A program made the translations under genes and the position numbers. A DNA stretch of 64,000 nt from Neobacillus sp. PS2-9. GTDB lineage: Bacteria > Bacillota > Bacilli > Bacillales > Cytobacillaceae. Location: the NCBI RefSeq assembly GCF_030915525.1, contig NZ_CP133269.1:1575001-1639000 (forward strand), written 5' to 3'. Within the stretch, counting starts at the first letter, position 1. The number at the start of each line of letters is the position of its first letter. Below are positions 25,272 to 37,327 of the stretch, in pieces. Under the pieces are notes generated by a model that did no database searches, was not told the DNA's origin, and saw only the letters and a program-made list of their open reading frames with translations.

Positions 25272-27107
25272 ATGAACAGAGAAGAAAAACTCAAACGACA
25301 ATCAAAGATCAGAAATTTTTCCATTATCGCTCATATCGACCATGGAAAATCAACATTGGCTGATCGTATTTTGGAAAAAACAAATGCATTAACATCGCGT
25401 GAGATGAAAGACCAGCTTTTGGATTCCATGGATCTTGAAAGGGAACGCGGGATTACCATCAAGTTAAATGCTGTACAGTTAAAATATAAAGCGAAAGATG
25501 GAGAAGAATATATTTTCCATTTAATTGATACACCAGGGCATGTTGATTTTACGTACGAGGTATCAAGGAGTCTTGCTGCTTGTGAAGGGGCTATATTAGT
25601 CGTCGACGCAGCACAAGGAATTGAAGCACAGACACTAGCAAACGTATATCTTGCCTTGGATAACGACCTTGAAATTTTACCTGTTATTAATAAAATTGAC
25701 TTACCAAGTGCCGAGCCAGAGAGAGTTCGGAATGAAATCGAAGAGGTTATCGGCTTAGATGCATCTGAGGCCGTTTTAGCTTCAGCTAAAGCTGGAATCG
25801 GCATTGAAGATATTCTTGAACAGGTCGTGAAAACAGTTCCAGCTCCAACAGGAGACCCGGAAGCGCCATTAAAAGCCCTGATTTTTGACTCGTTATATGA
25901 TGCATATCGTGGCGTTGTTGCCTATGTTCGTGTAGTAGAAGGGTCTGTAAAAGTCGGCGACAAGATTAAAATGATGGCAACAGGAAAAGAATTTGAAGTT
26001 AACGAAGTGGGAGTTTTCACTCCAAAAGCTACACAACTTAACGAATTAACAGTTGGAGATGTTGGCTTTTTAACTGCATCTATTAAAAATGTCGGTGACA
26101 CTCGTGTTGGTGATACCATTACAAATGCGAAAAACGGAACGACTGAAGCGCTTCCTGGTTACCGGAAATTAAACCCGATGGTATATTGCGGACTTTATCC
26201 GATTGATACAGCTAAGTTTAATGATCTTCGTGAAGCCCTTGAAAAGCTTCAATTGAATGATTCTGCTCTTCAATTTGAACCAGAAACGTCACAAGCGCTT
26301 GGTTTCGGTTTCCGATGTGGATTCCTTGGACTTCTTCATATGGAAATCATTCAAGAACGAATTGAACGTGAATTCAAAATTGATTTAATTACAACTGCAC
26401 CAAGTGTTATCTACCATGTCTACATGACAGATGGTACAAAAGTCAATGTAGACAACCCTGCTAACATGCCTGAACCACAGAAAATTGACCGCGTAGAAGA
26501 GCCGTATGTTAAAGCGACAATGATGGCTCCAAATGATTATGTTGGTGCTATCATGGAACTTTGTCAGTTAAAGCGCGGGAATTTTATAGATATGCAATAC
26601 CAGGGCGAGAACCGGGTTAGTATCGTTTATGAAATTCCGTTAGCGGAAATTGTCTATGATTTCTTCGATCAGTTGAAATCCAGCACAAGGGGCTACGCTT
26701 CTTTTGACTATGAGTTGATTGGTTACAAACCATCTAGCCTGGTTAAAATGGATATATTACTAAATGCAGAACAAGTCGATGCATTAAGTTTTATTGTTCA
26801 TAAAGACTTTGCTTATGATCGTGGTAAGATTATTGTTGAAAAGCTGAAGGAATTGATTCCAAGACAACAATTTGAAGTTCCAATACAGGCCGCCATCGGT
26901 CAAAAAATTGTTGCTCGCTCTACGATTAAGGCGATGCGTAAAAACGTGTTAGCGAAATGTTACGGGGGAGATATTTCCCGTAAACGTAAATTACTTGAAA
27001 AGCAAAAAGAAGGTAAAAAACGGATGAAACAAGTAGGGTCTGTTGAAGTACCGCAGGAAGCGTTTATGGCTGTACTAAAGATGGATGACAATAGTACAAA
27101 AAAATAA
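25272..27107 (+). CDS. lepA: Elongation factor 4 (LepA)
   Basis: 611-aa translational GTPase that acts on stalled or back-translocated ribosomes. G domain at the N terminus: AHIDHGKST (G1), DTPGHVD (G3), NKIDLPSA (G4); then domain II, EF-G-like domains III and V, and the LepA-specific C-terminal domain ([20 protein letters not shown]). ATG at 25272, AGGAGTG 8 bases upstream. First gene of the block leading to hemW and the heat-shock operon; it has its own terminator. Confidence 0.98.
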   Translation: MNREEKLKRQSKIRNFSIIAHIDHGKSTLADRILEKTNALTSREMKDQLLDSMDLERERGITIKLNAVQLKYKAKDGEEYIFHLIDTPGHVDFTYEVSRSLAACEGAILVVDAAQGIEAQTLANVYLALDNDLEILPVINKIDLPSAEPERVRNEIEEVIGLDASEAVLASAKAGIGIEDILEQVVKTVPAPTGDPEAPLKALIFDSLYDAYRGVVAYVRVVEGSVKVGDKIKMMATGKEFEVNEVGVFTPKATQLNELTVGDVGFLTASIKNVGDTRVGDTITNAKNGTTEALPGYRKLNPMVYCGLYPIDTAKFNDLREALEKLQLNDSALQFEPETSQALGFGFRCGFLGLLHMEIIQERIEREFKIDLITTAPSVIYHVYMTDGTKVNVDNPANMPEPQKIDRVEEPYVKATMMAPNDYVGAIMELCQLKRGNFIDMQYQGENRVSIVYEIPLAEIVYDFFDQLKSSTRGYASFDYELIGYKPSSLVKMDILLNAEQVDALSFIVHKDFAYDRGKIIVEKLKELIPRQQFEVPIQAAIGQKIVARSTIKAMRKNVLAKCYGGDISRKRKLLEKQKEGKKRMKQVGSVEVPQEAFMAVLKMDDNSTKK

Positions 27108-27117
27108 TAACAAATTG

Positions 27118-27159
27118 GAGGTTAGGACATGCCTGTAGCAGGCATTCTAGCCTCTTTTT
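27118..27159 (+). terminator. Terminator of lepA
   Basis: GAGG..AG..ATGCCTG paired with CAGGCAT..CT..CCTC, followed by TTTTTG. Confidence 0.85.
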
Positions 27160-27185
27160 GTTACTAGCATAAGGAAGTGTTAAAA

Positions 27186-28325
27186 ATGATAAAAGCTGCC
27201 TATCTTCATATCCCTTTTTGTGAGCATATTTGTCATTATTGTGATTTTAATAAAGTTTTTCTAAAAGGGCAGCCAGTTGAGGAGTATTTAAAAGCACTTG
27301 ATCAAGAAATGAAAATTACTCTTGCAAAGTATCCAACCAATCAATTAGACACCATTTTTGTTGGGGGTGGAACACCTACCTCATTAAATGAACAACAGCT
27401 TTTTACATTTTGTGAGAGCATAAATAAAAACCTTCCTACAAGTAATGCTGTTGAATTTACTTTTGAAGCAAATCCAGGTGATTTATCCATTGAAAAATTA
27501 CAAATATTAAAGGATGCTGGGGTAAACAGGATCAGCCTGGGCGTTCAAACCTTCAACGAAGAACTTTTAAAAAAAATCGGTCGTGTCCATAAAGCTAAGG
27601 ATGTCTATCAAACCATTGAGAGTGCTAAAAGAGTAGGTTTTGAAAATATCAGCATTGACCTAATCTTCAGCCTGCCATCGCAGACAGTCGATGACTTTAA
27701 AGAATCATTAACGCAAGCTTTTTCACTCGATATCAATCATTACTCTGCTTATTCATTAATTATTGAACCGAAGACTGTTTTCTATAATCTATTAAAAAAA
27801 GGGAAGCTCCCAACCCCTGGGGAGGATATAGAGGCAAAAATGTATGAGGTATTAATGGATGAAATGGAAAAACATGGATTCCATCAATATGAAATAAGTA
27901 ATTTTTCTAAGCCTGGTTTTGAGAGTAAGCATAATCTGACGTATTGGAATAACGAATATTATTACGGGTTTGGCGCTGGGGCACATAGCTATGTGAATGG
28001 GTTTCGACGCTCGAATTCAGGCCCATTAAAAAAATATATGGATCAAGTAAATAGCGGATTGCTTCCAGTTTTGGATGATCATCTAGTTACAAAAGCAGAA
28101 CAAATGGAAGAAGAAATGTTCCTTGGATTGCGTAAAACAGAAGGAGTTTCCGTTTCTCATTTTATTGAAAAATTCGATCAGGACCCCTTACAGTTATTTA
28201 AAAAGGAAATTACTGAATTAATTAGTAAGCAATGGATAGAAGTGAAGAACGATAATATATATTTAACTAAAACGGGTCGTTTTTTAGGAAATGAGGTTTT
28301 CCAGGCCTTTTTGGGCGCGGTCTAG
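27186..28325 (+). CDS. hemW: Heme chaperone HemW (radical SAM)
   Basis: 379-aa radical SAM protein. The cluster motif is HIPFCEHICHYCDF (C-x3-C-x2-C) with phenylalanine where true HemN has a fourth cysteine; together with the missing HemN N-terminal trip-wire this points to HemW, the heme-delivery protein, not coproporphyrinogen dehydrogenase. GGGTPT and the ANPGD block bind SAM. ATG at 27186 with AAGGAAG eight bases upstream; the in-frame GTG at 27177 overlaps that site. Often mis-named hemN in Bacillus. Confidence 0.93.
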   Translation: MIKAAYLHIPFCEHICHYCDFNKVFLKGQPVEEYLKALDQEMKITLAKYPTNQLDTIFVGGGTPTSLNEQQLFTFCESINKNLPTSNAVEFTFEANPGDLSIEKLQILKDAGVNRISLGVQTFNEELLKKIGRVHKAKDVYQTIESAKRVGFENISIDLIFSLPSQTVDDFKESLTQAFSLDINHYSAYSLIIEPKTVFYNLLKKGKLPTPGEDIEAKMYEVLMDEMEKHGFHQYEISNFSKPGFESKHNLTYWNNEYYYGFGAGAHSYVNGFRRSNSGPLKKYMDQVNSGLLPVLDDHLVTKAEQMEEEMFLGLRKTEGVSVSHFIEKFDQDPLQLFKKEITELISKQWIEVKNDNIYLTKTGRFLGNEVFQAFLGAV

Positions 28326-28358
28326 TCAATCTGTCACAAATATCGGCTTTCTTTTTAA

Positions 28359-28386
28359 TTGACACCATCCCCCCTTTTTTGATAAT
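28359..28386 (+). promoter_or_regulatory. Sigma-A promoter of the hrcA-dnaK operon
   Basis: TTGACA, 16-base spacer, GATAAT, immediately before the CIRCE operator. Confidence 0.75.
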
Positions 28387-28398
28387 TTATTAATATAA

Positions 28399-28425
28399 TT
28401 AGCACTCGGTAACTATGAGTGCTAA
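28399..28425. promoter_or_regulatory. CIRCE operator (HrcA-binding)
   Basis: TTAGCACTC-N9-GAGTGCTAA, exact consensus, 12 bases before the hrcA start. HrcA bound here represses the operon until heat stress titrates GroEL. Confidence 0.98.
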
Positions 28426-28437
28426 CAGAGGTGATGA

Positions 28438-29472
28438 ATGTTGCTAACAGATCGTCAATTGTTGATTCTTCAGGTTATTGTTGATGACTTTATTCGATCT
28501 GCTCAACCAGTCGGCTCAAGAAGCTTGTCGAAAAAAGAGGATATTTCCTTTAGCTCAGCTACGATTCGCAATGAAATGGCCGACCTAGAAGAGTTGGGGT
28601 ATATTGAAAAAACTCATACCTCCTCAGGAAGAGTTCCGTCTGAAAAAGGTTATCGGTATTATGTCGATCATTTACTCTCACCGCAGGCATTAAATCAGCA
28701 GGATGTTTCCATTATTCAATCGATTTTTGCCGAAAAAATTTATGAGTTTGAGAAAATTATTCAAAGGTCTGCAAAAATCCTTTCTGAATTAACCAATTAC
28801 ACATCGATTGTGCTTGGACCGGCTGCTAGTATCAATAAGCTGAAAAGAATTCAGATTATTCCTTTGAATAAGGAAACAGCGGTAGCCATCTTTGTTACAG
28901 ATACAGGTCATGTTGAAAACAGAACCTTTTCCTTACCTGCCTCTATTGATGTGAGTGATCTGGAAAAAACAGTAAATATTCTGAATGACCGTCTTGCTGG
29001 TGTTCCGCTAGAAGATTTGAACGACAAAATTTACAAAGAAGTTGCCATGCTGCTTAGACAGCATATTCATAATTATGATTTGATGCTGCATACAGTAGCA
29101 GATTCACTAAAAATGCCAGTCACTGAAAAACTTTTCTTTGGTGGAAAAACAAATATGTTAAGCCAGCCTGAGTTTCATGATATAAGTAAAATCCGTACAT
29201 TACTAACCATGATTGACCAAGAAGAGTGGATTTACAATTTGATTCGAAAAGATTCAGCTGGGATTCATGTCAAAATAGGAACAGAAAATAATATCAGTGC
29301 TATGGATAATTGTAGTTTGATTACTGCTACTTATTCTGTTGGAGTTGAAAAGTTAGGTACGATTGCCATTCTTGGTCCAACCCGAATGGAATATTCACGT
29401 GTCATTGGCCTGCTCCAATTGTTAAGTAACGACTTGACGGCGGTTTTGACAAGATTGTATCAAACCAAGTAG
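28438..29472 (+). CDS. hrcA: Heat-inducible transcription repressor HrcA
   Basis: 344-aa repressor of class I heat-shock genes. N-terminal winged helix ([21 protein letters not shown] ... [17 protein letters not shown]), GAF-like middle domain, C-terminal dimerisation part. Binds the CIRCE site just upstream, so it controls its own operon; its activity depends on GroEL. ATG at 28438 follows AGAGGTGAT. First gene of hrcA-grpE-dnaK-dnaJ. Confidence 0.97.
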   Translation: MLLTDRQLLILQVIVDDFIRSAQPVGSRSLSKKEDISFSSATIRNEMADLEELGYIEKTHTSSGRVPSEKGYRYYVDHLLSPQALNQQDVSIIQSIFAEKIYEFEKIIQRSAKILSELTNYTSIVLGPAASINKLKRIQIIPLNKETAVAIFVTDTGHVENRTFSLPASIDVSDLEKTVNILNDRLAGVPLEDLNDKIYKEVAMLLRQHIHNYDLMLHTVADSLKMPVTEKLFFGGKTNMLSQPEFHDISKIRTLLTMIDQEEWIYNLIRKDSAGIHVKIGTENNISAMDNCSLITATYSVGVEKLGTIAILGPTRMEYSRVIGLLQLLSNDLTAVLTRLYQTK

Positions 29473-29489
29473 CACTGGCAATATTGAGT

Positions 29490-29523
29490 AAGGGTGAAAT
29501 TCCTTATGTTTCACCCCTTTTCT
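29490..29523 (+). terminator. Hairpin between hrcA and grpE (attenuator or processing site)
   Basis: GGGTGAAA paired with TTTCACCC, followed by CTTTTCT. A stem-loop at this junction in B. subtilis is associated with transcript processing. Confidence 0.65.
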
Positions 29524-29575
29524 ATGAGAAATAATTTGACTATAAATAGTAGATGCTTTAAGGGAGGTGAGTAAG

Positions 29576-30166
29576 TTGACAAATGAAAAAACCAATTCAT
29601 TGAATGAAGAAGTAGAAATCGAGAGTGCTGACCAAGTTGAACTTACCGAGGAACAAGCGGTTTTAAATGAAGAGCAAATTTCAGATGAAACGTCTGTAGA
29701 CCCTGGTGAGGAGTATGTAAAACAAATCCAAGTGCTTAAGGATAAGTTAGAGGAAGCAGATAATCGTTATTTACGTCTTCAAGCCGATTTTGATAATTTC
29801 CGTCGTCGCACTAGATTAGATTTAGAAGCGAGTGAAAAATATAGAGCACAAAAACTTATTACTGATTTACTACCTGCATTAGACAACTTTGAAAGAGCAA
29901 TGCAGGTTGAGGCAGACAATGAACAAACAAAAGCATTACTTCAAGGGATGGATATGGTATACCGAAGTTTGGTGGATGCCTTGAAAAAGGAAGGTGTGGA
30001 ACCAATCGAAGCGGTTGGTAAAGAATTTGACCCGCATCAACACCAAGCAGTAATGCAAGGGGAAGATGAAAACTTTGGTTCTAACATTGTTACTGATGAA
30101 TTTCAAAAAGGTTATTTACTAAAGGATCGAGTGATTCGACCATCCATGGTAAAAGTAAATCAATAA
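29576..30166 (+). CDS. grpE: Nucleotide-exchange factor GrpE
   Basis: 196-aa co-chaperone that drives ADP release from DnaK. Acidic unstructured N terminus, long coiled coil (about residues 48-95), then the C-terminal beta wing with the [11 protein letters not shown] block and [10 protein letters not shown] ending. TTG at 29576 is preferred: GGGAGGTGAG lies at the right distance, whereas the in-frame GTG at 29567 is part of that site. dnaK follows after 34 bases. Confidence 0.96.
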   Translation: MTNEKTNSLNEEVEIESADQVELTEEQAVLNEEQISDETSVDPGEEYVKQIQVLKDKLEEADNRYLRLQADFDNFRRRTRLDLEASEKYRAQKLITDLLPALDNFERAMQVEADNEQTKALLQGMDMVYRSLVDALKKEGVEPIEAVGKEFDPHQHQAVMQGEDENFGSNIVTDEFQKGYLLKDRVIRPSMVKVNQ

Positions 30167-30188
30167 AGACTACATATTATTTTTTTAG

Positions 30189-32027
<1,839 letters not shown>

Positions 32028-32045
32028 GTTGTTGGCTAACTAACA

Positions 32046-32088
32046 AGAGAAAAGTCAAAGTCAGTCTATGGGCTTTGGCTTTTTCTCT
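32046..32088 (+). terminator. Partial terminator between dnaK and dnaJ
   Basis: AGAAAAG.CAAAG paired with CTTTG.CTTTTTCT around a loop; likely lowers dnaJ relative to dnaK. Confidence 0.7.
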
Positions 32089-32172
32089 GTAATAAACATA
32101 AGTATTTTATTGCAATCTTCATCTTATGGGTGATAGAATAATCTTTATGTGAAAGATTCGGGAGTGGTAATC

Positions 32173-33303
32173 ATGAGTAAACGAGATTACTATGAAGTGC
32201 TTGGTGTCAGTAAGAGTGCTTCAAAGGATGAGATAAAAAAAGCGTATCGTAAGCTCTCTAAACAATATCATCCTGATATTAATAAAGAGCCTGATGCGGC
32301 AGATAAGTTTAAGGAAATTGCGGAAGCATATGAAGTATTAAGCGATGATCAAAAAAAGGCGCATTATGATCAATTCGGTCATACCGATCCGAATCAAGGA
32401 TTCGGAGGCGGCGCTGATTTTGGTGGCGGCTTTGGTGGGTTTGAGGATATTTTTAATACTTTCTTCGGAGGTGGCGGCGGCTCAAGAAGACGTGACCCGA
32501 ATGCACCTAGACAAGGTGCTGACCTCCAGTATACAATGACAGTTTCTTTTGAAGAAGCAGCATTTGGAAAAGAAACCGATATTGAAATTCCTCGGGAAGA
32601 AACATGCGAAACATGTAGTGGTTCAGGTGCTAAACCAGGTACTAATCCTGAAACATGTAATCACTGCCATGGATCAGGTCAATTAAATGTGGAACAAAAC
32701 ACTCCATTTGGCAGGATTGTGAATCGCCGTACATGTCATTATTGTAATGGTACCGGAAAAGAAATCAAACACAAATGTTCAACCTGCGGTGGTGCTGGTA
32801 AGGTAAAGAAACGTAAGAAAATTCACGTCAAAATTCCTGCTGGTATTGATGATGGTCAGCAACTCCGAGTATCTGGCCAAGGGGAAGCGGGAATGAATGG
32901 AGGACCAGCTGGAGATCTTTATGTAGTATTCCATGTCCGTCCACATGAGTTTTTTGAAAGAGATGGCGACGATATTTACTGTGAAATGCCAATCACCTTT
33001 GTTCAGGCATCTCTAGGAGATGAGATTGAAGTACCTACTCTTCACGGGAAAGTTAAACTGAAGGTTCCAGCTGGTACACAAACAGGTAAAAAATTCCGTC
33101 TTAAGGGTAAGGGTGTTCCAAATGTCCGTGGCTATGGTGTAGGTGATCAGTACATTATCGTGCGAATCATCACCCCAACTAAGCTATCAGACAAACAAAA
33201 GCAACTTCTTAAAGAATTTGCAGAACTTAGCGGTAATTCACCAATTGGTGAACACGAAGAAAGCTTCTTCTCAAAAGTAAAACGTGCATTTAAAAGCGAG
33301 TAA
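32173..33303 (+). CDS. dnaJ: Co-chaperone DnaJ (Hsp40)
   Basis: 376-aa class A J-protein. J domain with YHPDIN (HPD at about residue 35), glycine/phenylalanine-rich linker ([18 protein letters not shown]), four zinc-binding CxxCxGxG repeats ([32 protein letters not shown]), then substrate-binding beta domains. ATG at 32173 with GGGAGTGG upstream. Stimulates DnaK ATP hydrolysis. Followed after 18 bases by prmA. Confidence 0.98.
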   Translation: MSKRDYYEVLGVSKSASKDEIKKAYRKLSKQYHPDINKEPDAADKFKEIAEAYEVLSDDQKKAHYDQFGHTDPNQGFGGGADFGGGFGGFEDIFNTFFGGGGGSRRRDPNAPRQGADLQYTMTVSFEEAAFGKETDIEIPREETCETCSGSGAKPGTNPETCNHCHGSGQLNVEQNTPFGRIVNRRTCHYCNGTGKEIKHKCSTCGGAGKVKKRKKIHVKIPAGIDDGQQLRVSGQGEAGMNGGPAGDLYVVFHVRPHEFFERDGDDIYCEMPITFVQASLGDEIEVPTLHGKVKLKVPAGTQTGKKFRLKGKGVPNVRGYGVGDQYIIVRIITPTKLSDKQKQLLKEFAELSGNSPIGEHEESFFSKVKRAFKSE

Positions 33304-33321
33304 GGATTGGAGTTGGTAGAT

Positions 33322-34263
33322 GTGAAATGGTCTGAAATCAGTATTCACACAACAAATGAGGCGATTGAACCTATTTCTCATATTTTGCATGAAGCTGGGG
33401 CGAGCGGTGTAGTCATTGAGGATCCATTTGAGTTGACGAAAGAAAGGGAAGATCAATTCGGAGAAATCTACCAACTAAATCCCGATGATTACCCTGAGGA
33501 AGGGGTAATTGTCAAAGCTTATTTACCCGTTAACAGCTTCCTTGGTGAAACCGTTGATGCCATAAAAGAATCAATCAATAACTTAATTATTTATAATATT
33601 GATATCGGCTTAAACAAAGTAACTATTAGTGAAGTGAATGAAGAAGAATGGGCAACAGCTTGGAAGAAGTATTATAACCCTGTAAAAATATCTGAAAAGT
33701 TTACGATCGTTCCTACATGGGAGGAATATACTCCAGTCAGTAGTGATGAACTAATTATTGAATTGGATCCAGGAATGGCCTTTGGTACAGGAACACATCC
33801 AACGACCGTAATGTGTATTCAAGCAATAGAACGAACTGTTAAGCCTGGGGACCGAGTAATTGATGTAGGGACAGGATCTGGTGTATTGAGCATAGCAGCA
33901 GCCATGCTTGGTGCAGAAGATGTTAGGGCCTTCGATCTAGATGAAGTAGCAGTTACGCAGGCAAGGCTTAATATTAAGCTTAATAAAGTGCACCCTTTAG
34001 TTACGATTTCCCAAAATAACCTGCTGGACAATGTTGAGGAAGATTCAGCAGATGTTATTGTTGCCAATATTTTAGCTGAAGTTATTTTGCGGTTTACTGA
34101 TGACGCAGCCCGTGTGATTAAGCCGGGTGGTGCATTTATTACATCAGGCATTATCAAGCAGAAAAAAGACCAAGTAAAAGAAGCATTAGTGAACTCAGGA
34201 TTTGAAATTTTAGAAACAATCTTAATGGAAGACTGGGTTGCGATTATTGCAAAGAGGGTATAA
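33322..34263 (+). CDS. prmA: Ribosomal protein L11 methyltransferase
   Basis: 313-aa SAM methyltransferase that modifies L11. N-terminal substrate-recognition domain begins [17 protein letters not shown] motif [13 protein letters not shown] and the catalytic-region VANILAEV are clear. GTG at 33322 is chosen because it matches the family N terminus and has TTGGAG nine bases upstream; TTG codons at 33307 and 33313 are in frame but overlap that site. Third-to-last gene of the block after dnaJ; own terminator follows. Confidence 0.95.
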   Translation: MKWSEISIHTTNEAIEPISHILHEAGASGVVIEDPFELTKEREDQFGEIYQLNPDDYPEEGVIVKAYLPVNSFLGETVDAIKESINNLIIYNIDIGLNKVTISEVNEEEWATAWKKYYNPVKISEKFTIVPTWEEYTPVSSDELIIELDPGMAFGTGTHPTTVMCIQAIERTVKPGDRVIDVGTGSGVLSIAAAMLGAEDVRAFDLDEVAVTQARLNIKLNKVHPLVTISQNNLLDNVEEDSADVIVANILAEVILRFTDDAARVIKPGGAFITSGIIKQKKDQVKEALVNSGFEILETILMEDWVAIIAKRV

Positions 34264-34268
34264 TGATG

Positions 34269-34299
34269 AAAAAAAGGGGTGTTTGTTCCCCTTTTTTTT
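34269..34299 (+). terminator. Terminator of dnaJ-prmA
   Basis: AAAAAGGGG paired with CCCCTTTTT and extra Ts. Confidence 0.92.
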
Positions 34300-34370
34300 A
34301 TTTCTGCCTTTTAAATTAATCGCTTCTTTAGTAAAATAAAGAGTAAAATGTTTTAGAGAGGGTGCATTGT

Positions 34371-35120
34371 GTGCAACGTTACTTTGTTAAACAACGAGCA
34401 AATGATGATCGTTTTTTAATTGATGAGGAAGACCGTCATCATATCGTAAAGGTTATGCGCATGCAAATAGACGATCAAATTATATGTGTTGATCCTGAAG
34501 GGAAACAGGCTGTTTGCAGGCTTGCAGAAATTACCGATGAAAGAGTCGTTGCAGACGTTGTACAATGGAAAGAAGAGTCTCCTGAACTACCGATAACAAT
34601 TACGATTGCTAGCGGCCTGCCCAAGGGGGACAAGCTTGAATGGATTATTCAAAAAGGTACTGAATTAGGAGCACATCAGTTCCTCCCCTTTTCTGCTGCT
34701 CGTTCAGTAGTGAAGTGGGATGAAAAAAAAGCAGCGAAAAAAATAGATAGATGGCAGAAAATTGCCAAAGAAGCTGCAGAACAATCCCATCGTGCGGTAA
34801 TGCCAAAAATTATTAGCCCGATGACATTTAAAGCTTTATTGGGAAAAAGTAAGGAATACCAATATAAATTAGCTGCCTTTGAAGAAGAAAGTAGAAAAGG
34901 GGAGGCGTCTGTTTTTGCTTCTACTTTGAAGCAAATGAAACAAGGGGAGTCCCTTCTTATCGTTTTTGGACCAGAAGGCGGTTTAGCAGATGAAGAGGTA
35001 AATTTATTACAGGAACATGGGTTTAAACTTTGCGGGTTAGGCCCACGTATTTTACGAACGGAAACAGCTCCACTGTATACACTGGCGGCTATTTCCTATC
35101 ATTTTGAATTATTGAGGTGA
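34371..35120 (+). CDS. rsmE: 16S rRNA m3U1498 methyltransferase
   Basis: 249-aa SPOUT-class methyltransferase modifying U1498 of 16S rRNA. N-terminal PUA-like domain (QRYFVKQRANDDRFLIDEEDRHHIVKV region), C-terminal trefoil knot with FGPEGGLADEEV and LGPRILRTETA, the SAM-binding signatures. GTG at 34371 with GAGAGGG nine bases upstream; an in-frame GTG at 34362 is part of that site. Followed by mtaB after seven bases. Confidence 0.95.
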   Translation: MQRYFVKQRANDDRFLIDEEDRHHIVKVMRMQIDDQIICVDPEGKQAVCRLAEITDERVVADVVQWKEESPELPITITIASGLPKGDKLEWIIQKGTELGAHQFLPFSAARSVVKWDEKKAAKKIDRWQKIAKEAAEQSHRAVMPKIISPMTFKALLGKSKEYQYKLAAFEEESRKGEASVFASTLKQMKQGESLLIVFGPEGGLADEEVNLLQEHGFKLCGLGPRILRTETAPLYTLAAISYHFELLR

Positions 35121-35127
35121 GGTTCCA

Positions 35128-36501
35128 ATGGCAACAGTCGCGTTTCATACACTTGGATGTAAAGTGAACCATTATGAAACTGAAGCAATTTGGCAGTTGT
35201 TTAAACAAAAAGGATACGAGAGAGTGGAATTTGAATCCATCTCCGACGTATATATTATTAATACATGTACAGTAACCAATACAGGCGATAAAAAAAGCCG
35301 TCAAGTGATTCGTCGTGCTGTAAGAAAGAATCCTGATGCGGTTATTTGTGTAACAGGTTGTTATGCTCAAACATCGCCTGCAGAAATCATGGCTATTCCA
35401 GGTGTTGACATTGTTGTAGGTACACAAGACCGTGTGAAAATGCTTGAATATATTGAGCAATATAAAGCAGAACGACAACCTATTAATGGTGTCGGGAATA
35501 TTATGAAGAATCGTGTGTATGAAGAGCTAGATGTTCCTTCTTTTACTGATCGAACACGCGCATCATTAAAGATTCAAGAAGGTTGTAATAATTTCTGTAC
35601 CTTCTGTATTATTCCTTGGGCAAGAGGGTTGATGAGATCACGGGATCCAAAAGAAGTCATTCGTCAAGCGCAGCAGCTTGTGGATGCTGGGTATAAAGAA
35701 ATCGTGTTAACAGGTATTCATACTGGCGGTTACGGAGAAGACATGAAGGATTATAACCTTGCTATGCTGCTCCATGATTTAGAGGCTCAAGTTAAAGGGA
35801 TTGAGCGTCTTCGTATCTCTTCAATCGAAGCGAGTCAGATTACGGATGAAGTGATTGAAGTCATTAAACATTCAAATATTGTCGTCCGTCATTTACACAT
35901 TCCATTGCAATCCGGTTCTAATTCTGTCTTAAAAAGAATGCGACGTAAATATACGATGGAATTTTTTGGAGAAAGACTGGAGCGACTTAAAGAAGTTCTT
36001 CCAGGGCTTGCTGTTACTTCAGATGTAATTGTTGGATTCCCTGGAGAAACAGAAGAAGAATTTATGGAAACATTTAATTTTATTAAAGATCATAAATTCT
36101 CAGAATTACACGTATTCCCTTATTCTAAACGTACAGGAACACCAGCTGCACGTATGGAAGACCAAGTAGATGAAGAAGTGAAGAATGCGCGGGTTCACCG
36201 TTTGATTTCTCTTTCTGACCAGCTGGCTAAGGAATATGCTTCTCAATTTGAGAACGAAGTATTAGAGGTCATTCCAGAAGAGGAATACAACGAAGAAGGA
36301 ATGACAGGTATGTTTGTTGGTTATACCGATAATTACTTAAAAGTAGTATTCACTGCTACTGAAGATATGGTTGGTAAAATTGTAAAAGTAAAACTTACTA
36401 AAGCGGGTTACCCGTACAATGAGGGACAATTTGTTCGAGTAATTGAAGATACGGCATTCGTGAAAGAAGAAGTTTTTACTAAAGAAGAAGCTGCTATTTA
36501 A
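35128..36501 (+). CDS. mtaB: tRNA t6A37 methylthiotransferase MtaB
   Basis: 457-aa radical SAM methylthiotransferase converting t6A37 to ms2t6A37 in tRNAs reading ANN codons. N-terminal UPF0004 domain with cysteines in LGCKVN, NTCTVTN and TGCYAQ; radical SAM motif CNNFCTFC near residue 154; C-terminal TRAM domain. Corresponds to B. subtilis yqeV. ATG at 35128 after GAGGTGAGG. Last gene of the heat-shock/translation block. Confidence 0.96.
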   Translation: MATVAFHTLGCKVNHYETEAIWQLFKQKGYERVEFESISDVYIINTCTVTNTGDKKSRQVIRRAVRKNPDAVICVTGCYAQTSPAEIMAIPGVDIVVGTQDRVKMLEYIEQYKAERQPINGVGNIMKNRVYEELDVPSFTDRTRASLKIQEGCNNFCTFCIIPWARGLMRSRDPKEVIRQAQQLVDAGYKEIVLTGIHTGGYGEDMKDYNLAMLLHDLEAQVKGIERLRISSIEASQITDEVIEVIKHSNIVVRHLHIPLQSGSNSVLKRMRRKYTMEFFGERLERLKEVLPGLAVTSDVIVGFPGETEEEFMETFNFIKDHKFSELHVFPYSKRTGTPAARMEDQVDEEVKNARVHRLISLSDQLAKEYASQFENEVLEVIPEEEYNEEGMTGMFVGYTDNYLKVVFTATEDMVGKIVKVKLTKAGYPYNEGQFVRVIEDTAFVKEEVFTKEEAAI

Positions 36502-36524
36502 GGACCCATTTGGGTTCTTTTTTT
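36501..36524 (+). terminator. Terminator of rsmE-mtaB
   Basis: AGGACCCA-TT-TGGGTTCT and seven Ts. Confidence 0.85.
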
Positions 36525-36624
36525 AATTTAAGTAGGGCATACTACCTTTAGCAGCAAAAAATTTCTTTCTGAACCAAGTAAGAGTGTTTTCATTTCGAAG
36601 TGAAATCGGAGGGAATAAAAGCAT

Positions 36625-37299
36625 ATGGCTACGACGAATGTTGCTGCAATGATAGATCACACTTTGCTAAAACCAGAAGCGACGAAAGAACAAATAGAGA
36701 CATTGTGCCAAGAGGCGATAGAAAATAAATTCTTTTCGGTATGTGTGAATCCAGTGTGGGTTCGAACCTCAAAGGAATTAGTAAAAAACAGTGAAGTAAA
36801 AGTCTGTACTGTTATTGGATTTCCATTAGGGGCATCAACATCAGAAACCAAGGCATTTGAAACCAAAAATGCGATAGAAAATGGTGCAGATGAAGTTGAT
36901 ATGGTAATTAATATCGGAGCACTTAAGGACCAAAACGATACCTTGGTAGAAAATGATATCAGGGCCGTTGTCGAAGCAGCAAAAGGCAAAGCACTTACTA
37001 AAGTGATTATTGAAACAAGTCTCCTAACGAAGGAAGAAAAAATTCGCGCCTGTGAGTTATCAGTTAAAGCGGGGGCAAATTATGTTAAAACCTCTACAGG
37101 ATTTTCAACGGGTGGTGCCACGTTTGATGACATTGCCCTTATGAGAAAAACGGTAGGGCCTACGATTGGAGTCAAGGCATCCGGTGGTGTAAGAAGCACA
37201 GAGGATGCACAAAAAATGATTGAAGCAGGCGCAACAAGAATCGGTGCAAGTTCAAGTGTGGATATAATAAAAGGACTCACGGTAACCTCAGGATACTAG
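36625..37299 (+). CDS. deoC: Deoxyribose-phosphate aldolase
   Basis: 224-aa class I aldolase splitting deoxyribose 5-phosphate into glyceraldehyde 3-phosphate and acetaldehyde. Schiff-base lysine in TGFSTGGAT context ([10 protein letters not shown], about residue 154) and second lysine in [10 protein letters not shown] are present. Here it stands alone; in B. subtilis deoC lies with nupC and pdp, so the nucleoside-catabolism operon is split in this organism. ATG at 36625, TCGGAGGGA upstream. Cytoplasmic. Confidence 0.95.
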   Translation: MATTNVAAMIDHTLLKPEATKEQIETLCQEAIENKFFSVCVNPVWVRTSKELVKNSEVKVCTVIGFPLGASTSETKAFETKNAIENGADEVDMVINIGALKDQNDTLVENDIRAVVEAAKGKALTKVIIETSLLTKEEKIRACELSVKAGANYVKTSTGFSTGGATFDDIALMRKTVGPTIGVKASGGVRSTEDAQKMIEAGATRIGASSSVDIIKGLTVTSGY

Positions 37300-37327
37300 A
37301 AAAGACGGCCTACTTGCCGTCTTTTCT
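37299..37327. terminator. Bidirectional terminator deoC / Na-Pi transporter
   Basis: GAAAAGACGGC paired with GCCGTCTTTTC. Confidence 0.92.

Noticed and set aside
25331..25804. 157-aa minus-strand ORF within lepA
   Set aside because: Mirror of the lepA reading frame; lepA is unmistakable.
35089..35478. 129-aa minus-strand ORF over the start of mtaB
   Set aside because: Antisense to a well-supported gene, cysteine-rich by accident of codon usage, no ribosome-binding site.
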